A DNA stretch of 64,000 nt from Dyadobacter sp. CY343 (lineage in GTDB: Bacteria > Bacteroidota > Bacteroidia > Cytophagales > Spirosomataceae): the NCBI RefSeq assembly GCF_021390335.1, contig NZ_JAJUXK010000005.1, forward strand, positions 372,001 through 436,000. Reading direction: 5' to 3'. Shown piece by piece: positions 8,646 to 18,900 of the stretch. A model generated the notes under the pieces. That model worked only from the letters and a program-made list of their open reading frames with translations. It ran no database searches and was not told the DNA's origin. Position numbers and translations under genes: made by a program. How positions within the stretch are numbered: the stretch's first letter is position 1; each line of letters opens with the position of its first letter.

Positions 8646-10103
8646 ATGGAAAAGCCGATTTTTGATTTTGGAATGAACTCCAACCGAAGGCACTTTCTGT
8701 CCAAACTAAGTCTTGGAATAGGAAGCGCCGCGCTGGGTTCGTTGCTGGTTCCCGATCTTTTCAAATCGAATGCTGAGAACAGTGTAAACGATATCGTTTC
8801 GGGCCTGCCGCACTTTGCTCCGAAGGCCAAGCGCGTGATCTATCTCTTTCAAAACGGCGCACCGTCGCAGTTTGAGCTTTTTGACCATAAACCTTTATTG
8901 AACAAAATGTTCGGTGAAGACCTGCCTGAATCGATACGGAGCGGGCAGCGGCTCACCGGTATGACTTCAAATCAAACCCGATTTCCGCTGGCGGGCTCGG
9001 TATTTGATTTTAAACAGCATGGAAAATCTGGCGCGTGGATCAGCGAGCTGCTGCCGCACACAGCCCGCATTGTGGACGATATCTGCATCATCAAATCCAT
9101 GAACACCGACGCAATTAACCATGATCCTGCGCTTACTTTTTTCCAGACGGGCGCGCAGGTGGGTAACCGCCCGAGCATGGGTTCGTGGCTGAGTTACGGG
9201 CTGGGCAGCGAAAATCAGAACCTGCCGGGCTTTTGCGTGCTGCTTTCGCGGGGTAAGGGAAATGGGCAGGGGGTGTATTCCAAATTGTGGACCAATGGTT
9301 TTCTCGATTCTGTGCACCAGGGTGTACAGTTCAGCAGCGGCGAAAATCCGGTGCTGTACCTCGGCGACCCGGAAGGAATGGACCGCTCGGAGCGGCGGAG
9401 GATGCTCGATAAGCTCGCTGCGCTGAATGAGGGCACTTTCAATGAGTTCGGAGACCCGGAGGTGACGGCAAAGATCCAGCAATATGAAATGGCTTATCGC
9501 ATGCAAACGGCGGTACCCGAGATCACCGATATGAGCAAAGAGCCCGAATCAATCATTAAGATGTATGGGCCGGAATGCCTGGTGCCGGGGACTTATGCGG
9601 CCAATTGCCTGTTAGCCAGGAAATTATCAGAGCAGGGTGTTCGGTTTATTCAGCTTTACCACCAGGGCTGGGACGGGCACGCCGGATTACCCAAGGAAAT
9701 AGCCGGGCAATGCAAAGATGTGGACCAGGCTTCGGCTGCATTGATCACCGATCTGAAACAGCGCGGCCTGCTGGACGAAACGCTCGTGATCTGGGGAGGC
9801 GAGTTTGGACGGACCAATTTCTGTCAGGGCAAATTTACCAAAGACGATTACGGCCGCGATCACCACCCGCGCGCATTTACAATCTGGATGGCGGGAGGCG
9901 GCATTAAGCCGGGGCTGGTTTTTGGTGAAACGGACGATTTTGGGTACAATATCGTGAAAGATCCGGTGCACGTCCACGACCTGCACGCTACTATTCTCAA
10001 CCAGTTAGGGCTGGATCATGAGCGGCTTATTTTCAAACACCAGGGGAGACGCTACCGCCTGACGGACGTGGCTGGGAAGCTGGTAAAAGGCATTATTTCT
10101 TAA
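8646..10103 (+). CDS. DUF1501 family protein (sulfatase-like fold)
   Basis: The 485-residue protein has a Tat-like leader (NRRHFLSKLSLG near residues 13-24, hydrophobic stretch, then the mature domain). The body has the DUF1501 pattern: KRVIYLFQNGAPSQFELFD near the start, later IWGGEFGRTNF and DHHPRAFTIWMAGGGIKPG, which resemble metal-binding parts of the alkaline phosphatase/sulfatase superfamily. DUF1501 proteins are constant partners of DUF1553 proteins; the activity of the pair is not known. The gene follows the DUF1553 gene by 39 bp and precedes the membrane cytochrome gene by 12 bp, so co-transcription is likely. Start at ATG 8646; a second ATG at 8673, just before the Tat motif, is possible. 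Confidence 0.9.
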   Translation: MEKPIFDFGMNSNRRHFLSKLSLGIGSAALGSLLVPDLFKSNAENSVNDIVSGLPHFAPKAKRVIYLFQNGAPSQFELFDHKPLLNKMFGEDLPESIRSGQRLTGMTSNQTRFPLAGSVFDFKQHGKSGAWISELLPHTARIVDDICIIKSMNTDAINHDPALTFFQTGAQVGNRPSMGSWLSYGLGSENQNLPGFCVLLSRGKGNGQGVYSKLWTNGFLDSVHQGVQFSSGENPVLYLGDPEGMDRSERRRMLDKLAALNEGTFNEFGDPEVTAKIQQYEMAYRMQTAVPEITDMSKEPESIIKMYGPECLVPGTYAANCLLARKLSEQGVRFIQLYHQGWDGHAGLPKEIAGQCKDVDQASAALITDLKQRGLLDETLVIWGGEFGRTNFCQGKFTKDDYGRDHHPRAFTIWMAGGGIKPGLVFGETDDFGYNIVKDPVHVHDLHATILNQLGLDHERLIFKHQGRRYRLTDVAGKLVKGIIS

Positions 10104-10115
10104 AATTCATCGATC

Positions 10116-11582
10116 GTGCGCCGCTACCTGGATAATTGGAAAGGAATCGTTTATAACCTGGCTTTCTTCCTGAATGGCCTGCTGATTTTTTTATTGGTAT
10201 TTGAAAAGGGTGTAGCGATTCCAAACTGGCTGTTTCCTGTGGGGCGGCTGCATCCGGCGGTACTGCATTTTCCGCTTGTTGCGCTGCTGCTTTATGCTTT
10301 TTGGACCATTATTGTTGAAAAAAAGGACTCCGTCCGCTGGAATGCGGAACTCGCCGAAACGCTGCTTTTACTGGGAACGTTTACAGCAACCGTTGCTGCA
10401 TTTTCTGGATTTCTTTTGTCGAAAGAAGAAAGCGAAGTATCCCAAACTTTACTATGGCATAAGTGGCTGGGCGTGGGAATATCGGTTGGAAGTGTAGCCT
10501 GGTACGGCGCTTCGAAATATCTGGCGCCCTGGAAAATTCCAGCGAAACTGGTTGCGGTAACGTTTCTGGCTATGCTATTGATAGCGGGACATTTGGGTGG
10601 AAACCTGACGCACGGAGAAGATTTTCTGACATTTTCACCGAATAATTCTACTGAAACGACTAATCAGGTTTCCATACAGCAGGCGATAGTTTACGAAAAT
10701 CTGGTGCAGCCTGTTTTGCAGCAGAAGTGTTATTCCTGTCACAATGCAGAAAAGTCGAAAGGCCGGCTGCAAATGCAAACAAAGGCACTTTTGACCAAAG
10801 GAGGCAAGAACGGAATGCTTTGGGATACTACAAAACCGGATCTTGGGCTGCTGGTAAGCCGGGTACATTTACCACTGGAAGATAAAAAACACATGCCGCC
10901 CAGAGGCAAGGCGCAGCTCACCGACGACGAAATAATGCTGCTCGCTGAGTGGGTAAAGCTGGGTTCTGATTTTGAACAAAAAGTAACCGCACTGCCGGCT
11001 CAAAATCCAATTGTTAGCTACGCAGAGAATATACTTGGCGGCAATCGGACCGGCGAAATATATGATTTTGCAGCGGCCGATCCGGAAGAAATAAAAGCTT
11101 TGAATACAAACTATCGTACGATCAGGCAATATGCCCCCGCGTCGCCGGCATTGTTTGTCAATTTTTACAACCGATCCGCATTTAAATCCAGCGATATCAG
11201 CGATCTGCTGCCGATAAAGGATCAGATAATTGCTATGGATTTTGGTAAAATGCCTGTTAAGGATGAAGATTTAAAGACGATCGCCCGGTTTCCTGAATTG
11301 CGCAAACTGATATTGAATTTCACAGATCTGCGGGGAACTACGTTGGGTGAGTTGGAGAAATTGACGAAACTACGCGAGCTGGCATTGAGCGGAACGAAAG
11401 TTAACAATACCAGTATCAAAGCATTAACGAATATTGCTTCGCTGGAAAAGGTATTTCTATGGAGCACAGCATTGACTTCGGAAGAACAAGATGCATTAAA
11501 AAATAGCAAAAACATACACTTCGAAACCGGCTTCCGGAGCGACACTACCGCAGAGAAGAAATTTACGAGTGCAAAGAAATAA
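10116..11582 (+). CDS. Membrane-anchored DUF2231/cytochrome c-like protein with LRR-like tail
   Basis: The 488-residue protein is read from GTG 10116; no earlier ATG fits. Four hydrophobic segments lie in the first 160 residues (about 12-28, 47-66, 83-101, 145-162), including the DUF2231-like RLHPAVLHFPLVALLLY. A planctomycete-type cytochrome domain follows, with CYSCH (C205, C208, H209) and a possible Met ligand in KKHMPPRGK (about residue 260). The last about 130 residues carry leucine-rich-repeat-like strands. This architecture is found beside DUF1553/DUF1501 pairs and probably anchors electron transfer in the inner membrane (inference). The fuconate dehydratase gene starts 57 bp after it on the same strand. 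Confidence 0.85.
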   Translation: MRRYLDNWKGIVYNLAFFLNGLLIFLLVFEKGVAIPNWLFPVGRLHPAVLHFPLVALLLYAFWTIIVEKKDSVRWNAELAETLLLLGTFTATVAAFSGFLLSKEESEVSQTLLWHKWLGVGISVGSVAWYGASKYLAPWKIPAKLVAVTFLAMLLIAGHLGGNLTHGEDFLTFSPNNSTETTNQVSIQQAIVYENLVQPVLQQKCYSCHNAEKSKGRLQMQTKALLTKGGKNGMLWDTTKPDLGLLVSRVHLPLEDKKHMPPRGKAQLTDDEIMLLAEWVKLGSDFEQKVTALPAQNPIVSYAENILGGNRTGEIYDFAAADPEEIKALNTNYRTIRQYAPASPALFVNFYNRSAFKSSDISDLLPIKDQIIAMDFGKMPVKDEDLKTIARFPELRKLILNFTDLRGTTLGELEKLTKLRELALSGTKVNNTSIKALTNIASLEKVFLWSTALTSEEQDALKNSKNIHFETGFRSDTTAEKKFTSAKK

Positions 11583-11639
11583 CCTGACCCGCCATCTTTT
11601 TGAAATCCCTTCACATGTACCCTAACATCCCCGCACTGC

Positions 11640-12866
11640 ATGTATATCGTAGCTATTGAAGTCAAAGACAAACGGTTCGATCTGCCCGATGGGGTCGGTT
11701 CCGACGCGACGCACACTAACCCGCAATATGCCTACGCGGTCTGCTGCCTGAAAACGGAAACTTCCTTAACGGGCGTGGGCCTGGCGTTCACATTGGGCGT
11801 CGGTACGGACCTGGTTTGCAGGGCGATAGAATACCTTTCGGCTTCATTAAAAGGTCGGGAAATTGAGGAGCTGATGTCGGACTTTGGTACTGTTTACCGT
11901 AAAATGGTCGACTCGCCTTCCTTTCGCTGGCTCGGGCCGCACAAAGGCGTGGTACATCTGGCGCTAGCGGCGGTTGTGAATGCGTGTTACGATCTTTGGG
12001 CGAAATCGAAAGGGGTACCACTCTGGAAATTGCTGCTTGACCTCACACCGGAGCAGCTCGTGAATACCCTAGACCTAAGCTACCTCGAAGAAGTGCTCAG
12101 CAGGGAGCAGGCACTGACGATACTTACCGAGCACCAGGCAACAAGAAATTTGCGTACGAATGTCCTGGAAACAGGCTATAAAGGCTACGACACTTCGGTG
12201 GGCTGGTTTAATTTTTCAGACGAAAAAATCATTGAAAACACACAAAAAGCAATAAACCAGGGTTTTACCGCATTAAAATTAAAGGTTGGCTCCAACGATC
12301 CGGCCAGAGATATACGGAGAGCAACGCTAATCCGCAAAGCAGCCGGCGAAAAAGCCACGATCATGCTCGACGCCAACCAAAAATGGACAGTGCCAGAGGC
12401 ACAAAACACATGTAGCATGTTGGGGGATATCAATCCGTTTTGGATAGAAGAACCCACGCATCCCGACGATGTAATCGGGCACCAGACGATCGCAAGGACG
12501 ATCGCGCCGTTTAAAGTGGCGACGGGAGAGCACATTCCGAACAAGGTTATTTTTAAGAATTTTTTCCAGGCGAAGGCGATGGATTTTTGCCAGGTGGACG
12601 CGGTACGGGTAGGCGGCGTTTCGGAATTTCTGACGATCAGCCTGCTGTCGAAAAGTATGGGTATTCCGGTGGTGCCGCACGTGGGTGATATGGGCCAGAT
12701 CCACCAGCATTTGGTCCTTTTCAACCACATTGGAATGGATCACGAGCATTTGTTCCTCGAACATATCCCGCATTTGAAACAGCATTTTGTAAATCCCGCA
12801 GAGATAATCGACGCATATTATCAGGTTCCGCAGGTAGCCGGGAGCAGCAGTGATCTTAAGGAGTAA
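11640..12866 (+). CDS. L-fuconate dehydratase (enolase superfamily)
   Basis: The 408-residue enzyme is predicted to convert L-fuconate to 2-keto-3-deoxy-L-fuconate (EC 4.2.1.68). Signature residues of the mandelate racemase/FucD branch are present: KxK base at K213/K215 (ALKLKVG), metal ligands D244 (LDAN), E270 (WIEEP) and E297 (TGEH), and the D320/H347 dyad (CQVDAVR, VVPHVGD). The N-terminal capping domain contains WLGPHKGVVHLALAAV (about 97-112), typical of FucD. Offsets between these residues agree with what I recall for the Xanthomonas enzyme. The gene sits in a run with an SDR dehydrogenase and a FucP-type permease, which supports L-fucose over other acid sugars. No fuconolactonase gene was seen. 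Confidence 0.9.
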   Translation: MYIVAIEVKDKRFDLPDGVGSDATHTNPQYAYAVCCLKTETSLTGVGLAFTLGVGTDLVCRAIEYLSASLKGREIEELMSDFGTVYRKMVDSPSFRWLGPHKGVVHLALAAVVNACYDLWAKSKGVPLWKLLLDLTPEQLVNTLDLSYLEEVLSREQALTILTEHQATRNLRTNVLETGYKGYDTSVGWFNFSDEKIIENTQKAINQGFTALKLKVGSNDPARDIRRATLIRKAAGEKATIMLDANQKWTVPEAQNTCSMLGDINPFWIEEPTHPDDVIGHQTIARTIAPFKVATGEHIPNKVIFKNFFQAKAMDFCQVDAVRVGGVSEFLTISLLSKSMGIPVVPHVGDMGQIHQHLVLFNHIGMDHEHLFLEHIPHLKQHFVNPAEIIDAYYQVPQVAGSSSDLKE

Positions 12867-12901
12867 AACGAGCCGCTCGAGAGGAACATTCGAAACAAAA
12901 T

Positions 12902-13669
12902 ATGGGAGTACTAGAAGGAAAGGTGATTTTTATAACCGGCGGCGCGGCGGGCATCGGCAGGAAGTGTGTGGAAGCATATCTGGCGGCGGGCGCAAGTGTG
13001 TCGGTCGTGGATTTGGATAGGGAGGCTCTGAATCATCTTGCAACAGAATTTTCCGGATTTCCAATCGCTACTTTCGTGGGGAATGTAAAGTCAGGTGCCG
13101 AGGTGAAAAACGCTATTGAACATACCATTGCGGTTTTTGGTAAAATAAATGTCATTCACAACAATGGAGGGATTGCAAGTCCGTCGAAAACGCTGGATGA
13201 AACTTCGGAGGAGGAGTGGGATGATCTGTTTGCTGTAAACCTGAAAAGTGTTTTCTGGACTACTAAATATGGGATTGAATTTTTGAAACAAACCAAAGGC
13301 TGCATCCTGAATACCAGCAGCATGGTTGCTGAAATAGGGCAGGAAAATCACGCGGCTTATGTGGGCACAAAGGGAGGAATGAACGCGCTCACCAAGGCAA
13401 TGGCGCTCGATTATGCACCTTTTGATATTCGGGTAAATGCAGTTTGTCCGGCCGGTGTGTGGACACCGATGTTACGGAAATGGTCGGAAGAACAGCCTGA
13501 TCCTGAATCCGTTGCAAAGTATCTCGATAATATCCACCCGCTAGGTTACTGCCCGGAGGGCGACGTGATCGCCGACGTAGCCGTGTTCCTGGTTTCCGAC
13601 GCCGCGCGGTTTGTAACAGGTTGTATCATGCCGGTAAGTGGCGGGGCAGAATTGGGGTACAAAAGATGA
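12902..13669 (+). CDS. SDR-family oxidoreductase, probably of the L-fucose pathway
   Basis: The 255-residue classical short-chain dehydrogenase has the cofactor motif TGGAAGIG (12-19), D37 at the end of strand beta-2 (favours NAD), HNNGG at 86-90 in place of the commoner NNAG, and a catalytic set S139/S140, Y153 and K157 (YVGTK). The C-terminal VSGGAELGYKR is standard for the family. Placement between fuconate dehydratase and FucP points to L-fucose dehydrogenase or 2-keto-3-deoxy-L-fuconate dehydrogenase; sequence alone does not decide between these. Its stop overlaps the start of the transporter gene by an ATGA, so the two are translationally coupled. Confidence 0.88.
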   Translation: MGVLEGKVIFITGGAAGIGRKCVEAYLAAGASVSVVDLDREALNHLATEFSGFPIATFVGNVKSGAEVKNAIEHTIAVFGKINVIHNNGGIASPSKTLDETSEEEWDDLFAVNLKSVFWTTKYGIEFLKQTKGCILNTSSMVAEIGQENHAAYVGTKGGMNALTKAMALDYAPFDIRVNAVCPAGVWTPMLRKWSEEQPDPESVAKYLDNIHPLGYCPEGDVIADVAVFLVSDAARFVTGCIMPVSGGAELGYKR

Positions 13670-14925
13670 AAAACGGTAAAAACGTACTTATTCCGCTGTT
13701 GGTTGTCATGAGCCTGATGTTCATCTGGAACCTCAGCCGCAACATCAACGATATTTTAATACCTCACCTTAAAAGGGCTTGTCAACTTACTGATTTTCAA
13801 TCTTCACTGATCCAGTCCGCATTCTTTGGGGCGTACTTTTTGCTCGCGTTGCCGGTCGGGAAATTTATCAATAAATATGGCTACAAGGCCGGAATGGTAA
13901 CCGGCCTGCTCACTGCGGCAATCGGCGCATTTATGTTCTTCCCAGCAGCCAGCGTGCGCTATTACCCGCTTTTTCTCGGCGCACTTTTCATTATGGCGGC
14001 GGGATTTACTTTCCTGGAAGTTACTGCCACTCCCTACATTTCTGTCCTCGGCAATCCCGACCGTGCTTCAAGCCGGTTAAGTCTGGCATCGGCGGTAGGG
14101 TCTCTGGGTGCTACACTGGGTCCGTATATCGGGAGCCGGTTTCTGCTGCATGCCGTAGAAGTGCCGCCGCAAACCGTCGCGCAGTTTGATCCGGCGCAGC
14201 TAAATGCATATCTGAATTCGGAAGCGCAGCTTGTAAAAGTGCCTTATTTGAGTCTGGGGGTATTATTTGTGGCAATAGGGCTGTTGGTGTTTTTTATCAA
14301 ACTCCCTAAAATCGAAGGTGATGGAAAAAGTGCGGGCTCGCTCCGTTCAGTGTTGAAATTCGGCCATACCGTACTCGGTGCGTTGGGCGTTTTCTGCTAT
14401 CTGGGTGCGGAAGTGGGGATTGTCAGTTTTATGATCCGCTACGCAAAAGCGTCAGGAATAGCCGGCCTGACCGAACAAAGCGCCGCCCTTTTTATTACGT
14501 TTTATATGGCGCTGGTATTGATAGGAAGGCTCGCGGGCGCTTTTGCGCTGCGCAATATGAATGCAACAAAAATCCTGGCGTTTTGCTCGGCAGCTGCGAT
14601 TGTGCTGATCGGCATTTCGATATTCAGCGGTGGCTATGTGTCCGTTTATGCATTGTCGCTGGTCGGGCTGTTTACCTCGGTCATGTATCCGATCTTATTT
14701 ACACTCAGCATTAAAAACCTCGGCGTATATACCAAGACGGGATCGTCGCTGATTATCATGAGTATTGTAGGCGGCGCAATCGTACCGCCGCTGATGGGAC
14801 TGCTTTCCGATGCATTCGGTATTAAACCCGCGTTCATTATACCGGCGATCTGCTATGCATATCTTGTGTTTTATGCCAGATCTGGCTATCGTGTGCTGAA
14901 TATTGATCGGGAAGCAGCATTGTAA
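13666..14925 (+). CDS. fucP: FucP-type L-fucose:H+ symporter (MFS)
   Basis: The 419-residue, 12-helix permease belongs to the FHS branch of the major facilitator superfamily. The first helices (FIWNLSRNINDILIPHLK, then SAFFGAYFLLALPVG) and TFLEVTATPYISVLGNPDRA in the fourth/fifth helix region are typical of FucP and GluP. The start is ATG 13666, overlapping the stop of the dehydrogenase gene (ATGA); the open frame continues upstream to 13621 but those codons lie inside the previous gene. It would carry free L-fucose, or a related sugar, from periplasm to cytoplasm for the oxidative pathway. It ends 8 bp from the convergent AraC gene, and no terminator is visible between them. Confidence 0.85.
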   Translation: MKNGKNVLIPLLVVMSLMFIWNLSRNINDILIPHLKRACQLTDFQSSLIQSAFFGAYFLLALPVGKFINKYGYKAGMVTGLLTAAIGAFMFFPAASVRYYPLFLGALFIMAAGFTFLEVTATPYISVLGNPDRASSRLSLASAVGSLGATLGPYIGSRFLLHAVEVPPQTVAQFDPAQLNAYLNSEAQLVKVPYLSLGVLFVAIGLLVFFIKLPKIEGDGKSAGSLRSVLKFGHTVLGALGVFCYLGAEVGIVSFMIRYAKASGIAGLTEQSAALFITFYMALVLIGRLAGAFALRNMNATKILAFCSAAAIVLIGISIFSGGYVSVYALSLVGLFTSVMYPILFTLSIKNLGVYTKTGSSLIIMSIVGGAIVPPLMGLLSDAFGIKPAFIIPAICYAYLVFYARSGYRVLNIDREAAL

Positions 14926-14933
14926 TAATGCGC

Positions 14934-15821
14934 TCAGAGTTTCTGCCGGTTGCGGGTTTCCAGGGAATCGCGAAACTCTTTCGGGGACATTTTATTGATC
15001 TTTTTAAAACAACGGTTAAAATAAGAAATGTTGCTGTAACCGCATTCCAGCGCGATTTGAGTGATAGGTAAGTCGGACTGGTGGAGCAATTTACACGCAA
15101 AACCGATCCTGACATCATTCAAAAATTCTGAAAAGGTCCGGTTGGTAAGCGCCTTAAAATAACGGCAGAATGCGTGTATTTGCAGACCCGAAACCGAAGC
15201 GGCTTGTTCCAGACTAATGTCATCCTTGAAGTTCTGGTGGATATAATACATTAATTTCGGGATCCGCCCGTGCGGCTGGATCGAATAGGTGGAAATCGGG
15301 TCGGGCGCATTGAGGTAAGTCGATTCCGCGGGGTCGCTCAGGTACACCAGAATGCGCAGGAAAGAAGATAGCAGATGCACGTCTTTTTGTTCCAGCATTT
15401 CCTCTAAAATGCTGATCACCAGCTCTTTTTTATCTCCCTGGATTTTCAGCCCGCGCTGCGCGTCGTTGAAAAAGTTCTGTACTTTCTTAACATCGATGAG
15501 CCCGCCCATTTGCTCGCAAAAAAGCTCAGAATCAATGTAAAGTGCGAGTGAAACGGCTTCAAGCGGCTCCGAAACTTCTGCTTCCGCTTCGCTGTACCAT
15601 ACGTGCGGCACATTGGCCCCGACAAAAGTGAGGTCGCCTTTTTCAAAACGCTCAACTGAATGCCCGATAATGCGCACGCCGGAGCCCGAAACGATATGCA
15701 CGAGCTGACATTCCTTGTGAAAATGGAAGTCTGTCGAGAAAGTTGAGCGCGCAATTTTCTTTACCACGAATGATTTGCGGGAATGGGCCAGGTCGGAAAG
15801 TATTGCGAAGCTTGGTTTCAT
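14934..15821 (-). CDS. AraC-family transcriptional regulator with cupin sensor domain
   Basis: In this 295-residue protein an N-terminal cupin (FHFHKECQLVHIVSGSG, about 32-48, and FVGANVPHVWY, about 67-77) is followed by a linker and a C-terminal double helix-turn-helix. The latter contains ISLEQAASVSGLQIHAFCRY and ITQIALECGYSNISYFNR, ending with the usual MSPKEFR. The gene lies between the FucP gene and the SusC gene, read away from SusC, so it is the natural local regulator of the fucose/SusCD locus (inference). It has the best-matching Bacteroidota promoter in the window, at 15841-15871. Confidence 0.9.
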   Translation of the reverse strand: MKPSFAILSDLAHSRKSFVVKKIARSTFSTDFHFHKECQLVHIVSGSGVRIIGHSVERFEKGDLTFVGANVPHVWYSEAEAEVSEPLEAVSLALYIDSELFCEQMGGLIDVKKVQNFFNDAQRGLKIQGDKKELVISILEEMLEQKDVHLLSSFLRILVYLSDPAESTYLNAPDPISTYSIQPHGRIPKLMYYIHQNFKDDISLEQAASVSGLQIHAFCRYFKALTNRTFSEFLNDVRIGFACKLLHQSDLPITQIALECGYSNISYFNRCFKKINKMSPKEFRDSLETRNRQKL

Positions 15822-15840
15822 AGAAAAGTTGAGCGTATTG

Positions 15841-15871
15841 CAAATATAGTACTACAAAATATCAACCCAAA
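15841..15871 (-). promoter_or_regulatory. Promoter of the fucose-locus araC gene
   Basis: On the reverse strand, TTTG (15868-15871) is followed after exactly 19 bp by TATATTTG (15841-15848), a full match to the Bacteroidota consensus. The ATG of the regulator is at 15821, giving a leader of roughly 12 nt. The divergent SusC gene has only an imperfect box (TTTATTTG, 15897-15904), consistent with activator dependence (inference). Confidence 0.75.
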
Positions 15872-15966
15872 ATCACTTTTTTGAACTAAATCACTATTTA
15901 TTTGTCTGTAAGCAAGCTGAGTCAAACCAGCACGCAGTCCTGATATATTTAAACATTTTCAGATTT

Positions 15967-18900
15967 ATGGATCAAATTTACAACCCTGAGTCACGGACGA
16001 GGTCGGGCTGGCTCGCGTCCTGGCGTCTGTGCGGTCGAAGCGGCGTTCACTTAGTTAAGCCGGCGCATTTCAATGGTCTTTCAGATCGGTTTTCAAAGGT
16101 ACTGGTGGTGGTTTTGCTCATTTTTTGTCACGTATCTTTTGGTCAGAACCGCCAGATTTCGGGTACTGTTTTCGACAATGAAAATGCGCCGCTGCCGGGA
16201 GCGAGTGTGCAGGTGAAGGGTACTACCACGGGAACCATCACCGATGCCGACGGTAAATACAGTTTGCAGATCGAGCCGAACTCGACGCTCGTTTTTAGCT
16301 ATATAGGCTATTTAAGACAGGAAATTCCTGCCGGTACGCAAACTACGCTGGATGTCAGTTTGAAAGCCGAAGAATCTTCCCTTTCCGAAGTGGTGGTAGT
16401 CGGTTACGGAACAGCCAAGAAGGCGAATTTATCAGGTTCGGTGACTACTGTTTCGGGGAAGGAACTGACGGAAAGGCCGGTACCCAATGTGCAGAATTTG
16501 TTGCAAGGCCGGGTTTCAGGCTTGGACGTTATTCAGTCTACCGGCGAGCCGGGACGTGACGATGCATCCTACCAGTTGCGCGGATTCGGTTCATTTGGTG
16601 CTTCCAATGCGCCACTGATCCTTGTCGACGGTATTATTGCTTCCATTAAAAACCTTTCTCCGCAGGATATTGAAAGTGTGACCGTATTGAAAGATGCTGC
16701 ATCGGCATCTATTTATGGTGCGCGTGCGGCGAACGGTGTTATTTTAATCACAACAAAAAAAGGGAAAGCAGGCTCTTCCGAAATTGAATATACGGGCAGC
16801 TTTGGGCTCAGCGAAGCTACGCGGACTCCGGAGCTGATCACGAATTCGGTGCAGTATATGGAAATGTACAATTCGGCACGCGCAAGAAGCGGCCAGGCGC
16901 CTATTTACACGCAGGAGCAGATTGATTTGTATAAAAATAATCCCAACAGCGAGCAGTACCCCAACTTCAACTGGCTGGATTATGTGTTGGACAAAGGCCC
17001 GATCCAGAACCACCACCTGGGTTTCAGCGGCGGAAATGAGAAAACGCTTTACAATGTTTCCTTTAATTACCTCGATCAGGAAAGTATTACAAAAGGCTAT
17101 TTGTACAAACGTTATAATGGTCTGATCGACTTCTCGACCCAGGTGCATAAAAGGGTACGCGTCGGTACCAACCTGAACCTTTCCTTCCAGGACGCAAAGG
17201 CGCCGTGGCTGGTCAATGATGATCTGCTGTTGCTGGCCTACGCGTCGGGACCTACATTCGGACCTTTCCTGCCCGACGGCAGCGGGCGGATCACGAACCG
17301 CGATTTTGCAACGAATGGTTCGGGAAACAGGAGTGTGGAGGAAGTGTACGCGACGGGCGGACAGTATACCAAAACGTACAACGTCAATGCGCAGGCTTTC
17401 GTGGAGATCGAGATTCTCAAAGGGCTGAAATGGATGAATAAGGCCGGACTAACCTTTTACAATGATCAGTTGAAAAACCGCCAGTTCGGTTCACCTTCAT
17501 TTGCTTATCACCCTAATGCAGAGGGAACTTACGTGCAGGTAGCGAATGGTAACCCGACATTTTTCGGTTTGCAGCAGCGGGAAGACCGGAGCATTACGAG
17601 AACTTTTTTCAGTACCCTGAACTATACCAAACAGTTTGGCACCAATCACAACCTGGGACTCTTAGCCGGTTTTGAACAACAAAATAACCTGACCGAGCGC
17701 CTCTCCGGCAGCCGTTTCGATTTCCCGAATACGAGCCTGATGGTGTTGGACGGAAGCGGGCCGAATAACCAGGCAACAGGCGGAACAGCTGCGGAATGGG
17801 CATTGCAATCCTATTTCGGTCGCGTCAATTACGATTTTAAGGGTAAGTATTTTATAGAAGGTAATATCCGTCGCGATGGTACTTCCCGCGTAAGTTCTCG
17901 CTGGGGAACGTTTGGCGGAGGTTCTGCGGCTTGGAGGATTTCGGAGGAAGGTTTTATCAAAAACTCCGTTTCCTGGGTCGATAACCTGAAACTCCGGGCT
18001 TCTTATGGGGTGCTGGGAAATCAGGAGATCAATGTGGGCGTGGCTGACCGGATCAATCTGGCGGGTAACTATCCTTACCAGGATATCCTCAGTCTCACGG
18101 CTTATCCGTTTGCAGGTTTGAGCTCCGGCGCGCAGCTGACCCGCCTGGTGACGAGAGATCTGAGATGGGAAAAAACGGCGATGCTGGATTTTGGACTTGA
18201 TGTTGATCTGTACAAAGGGCTTTTCGGCGCGACCATCGACTGGTACAAACGCAATACGACCGACATTCTTTCCACACGGGCCGATTTGCCGAGTAGCGTG
18301 GGCTTGCTCGCACCTATTGTGAATGCGGGTGGAATGCAGAATACGGGTCTGGAAGTGGAGCTGCGTCACCGCAAGAGCTTTGGCGATTTCAACTACGGAG
18401 TGAGCGTACTTTATCACAAATTTAACAACAAGGTGACCAAGTTGCTCGCGCCTACATTGGGTACGATCGAAGTGGGCCAGCCTTACAATAATTTCTTTGT
18501 ATACGACTGGATCGGCGTTTTCCAGAGTCAGGAAGAGATCGATAACTCTCCAAAACAACCTTCGTCGGGTACTTTGAAACCTGGTGACCTGAAAATCCGT
18601 GATGTGGATGGAAATGGTACGGTTGGGCCGGAAGACAGGATCCGGATCAGCAGATTTCCGAAATACAACTATTCATTCAGCCTGAATGCAGGGTGGAAGG
18701 GTTTCAATCTAACCGCATTTTTCCAGGGTGTACAGGGCGTGAATACGCAGGTTAACGGCTGGGGTTATGAACCGTTCCAGCAAGGTTCCGCGCCTCCGAC
18801 CCGGTTTTTGGACGCATGGTCGCCGACCAACCCAAGTAATACAATTCCAGCTACTTACCTCACAGGTTATGCAGGTGTTTCGGGGTATGCTTCTACCTAT

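Noticed and set aside
17662..18558. Long antisense frame (298 codons) opposite the first SusC gene
   Set aside because: Lies wholly inside a strongly supported coding region on the other strand, in a register that mirrors its codons; shadow frame.
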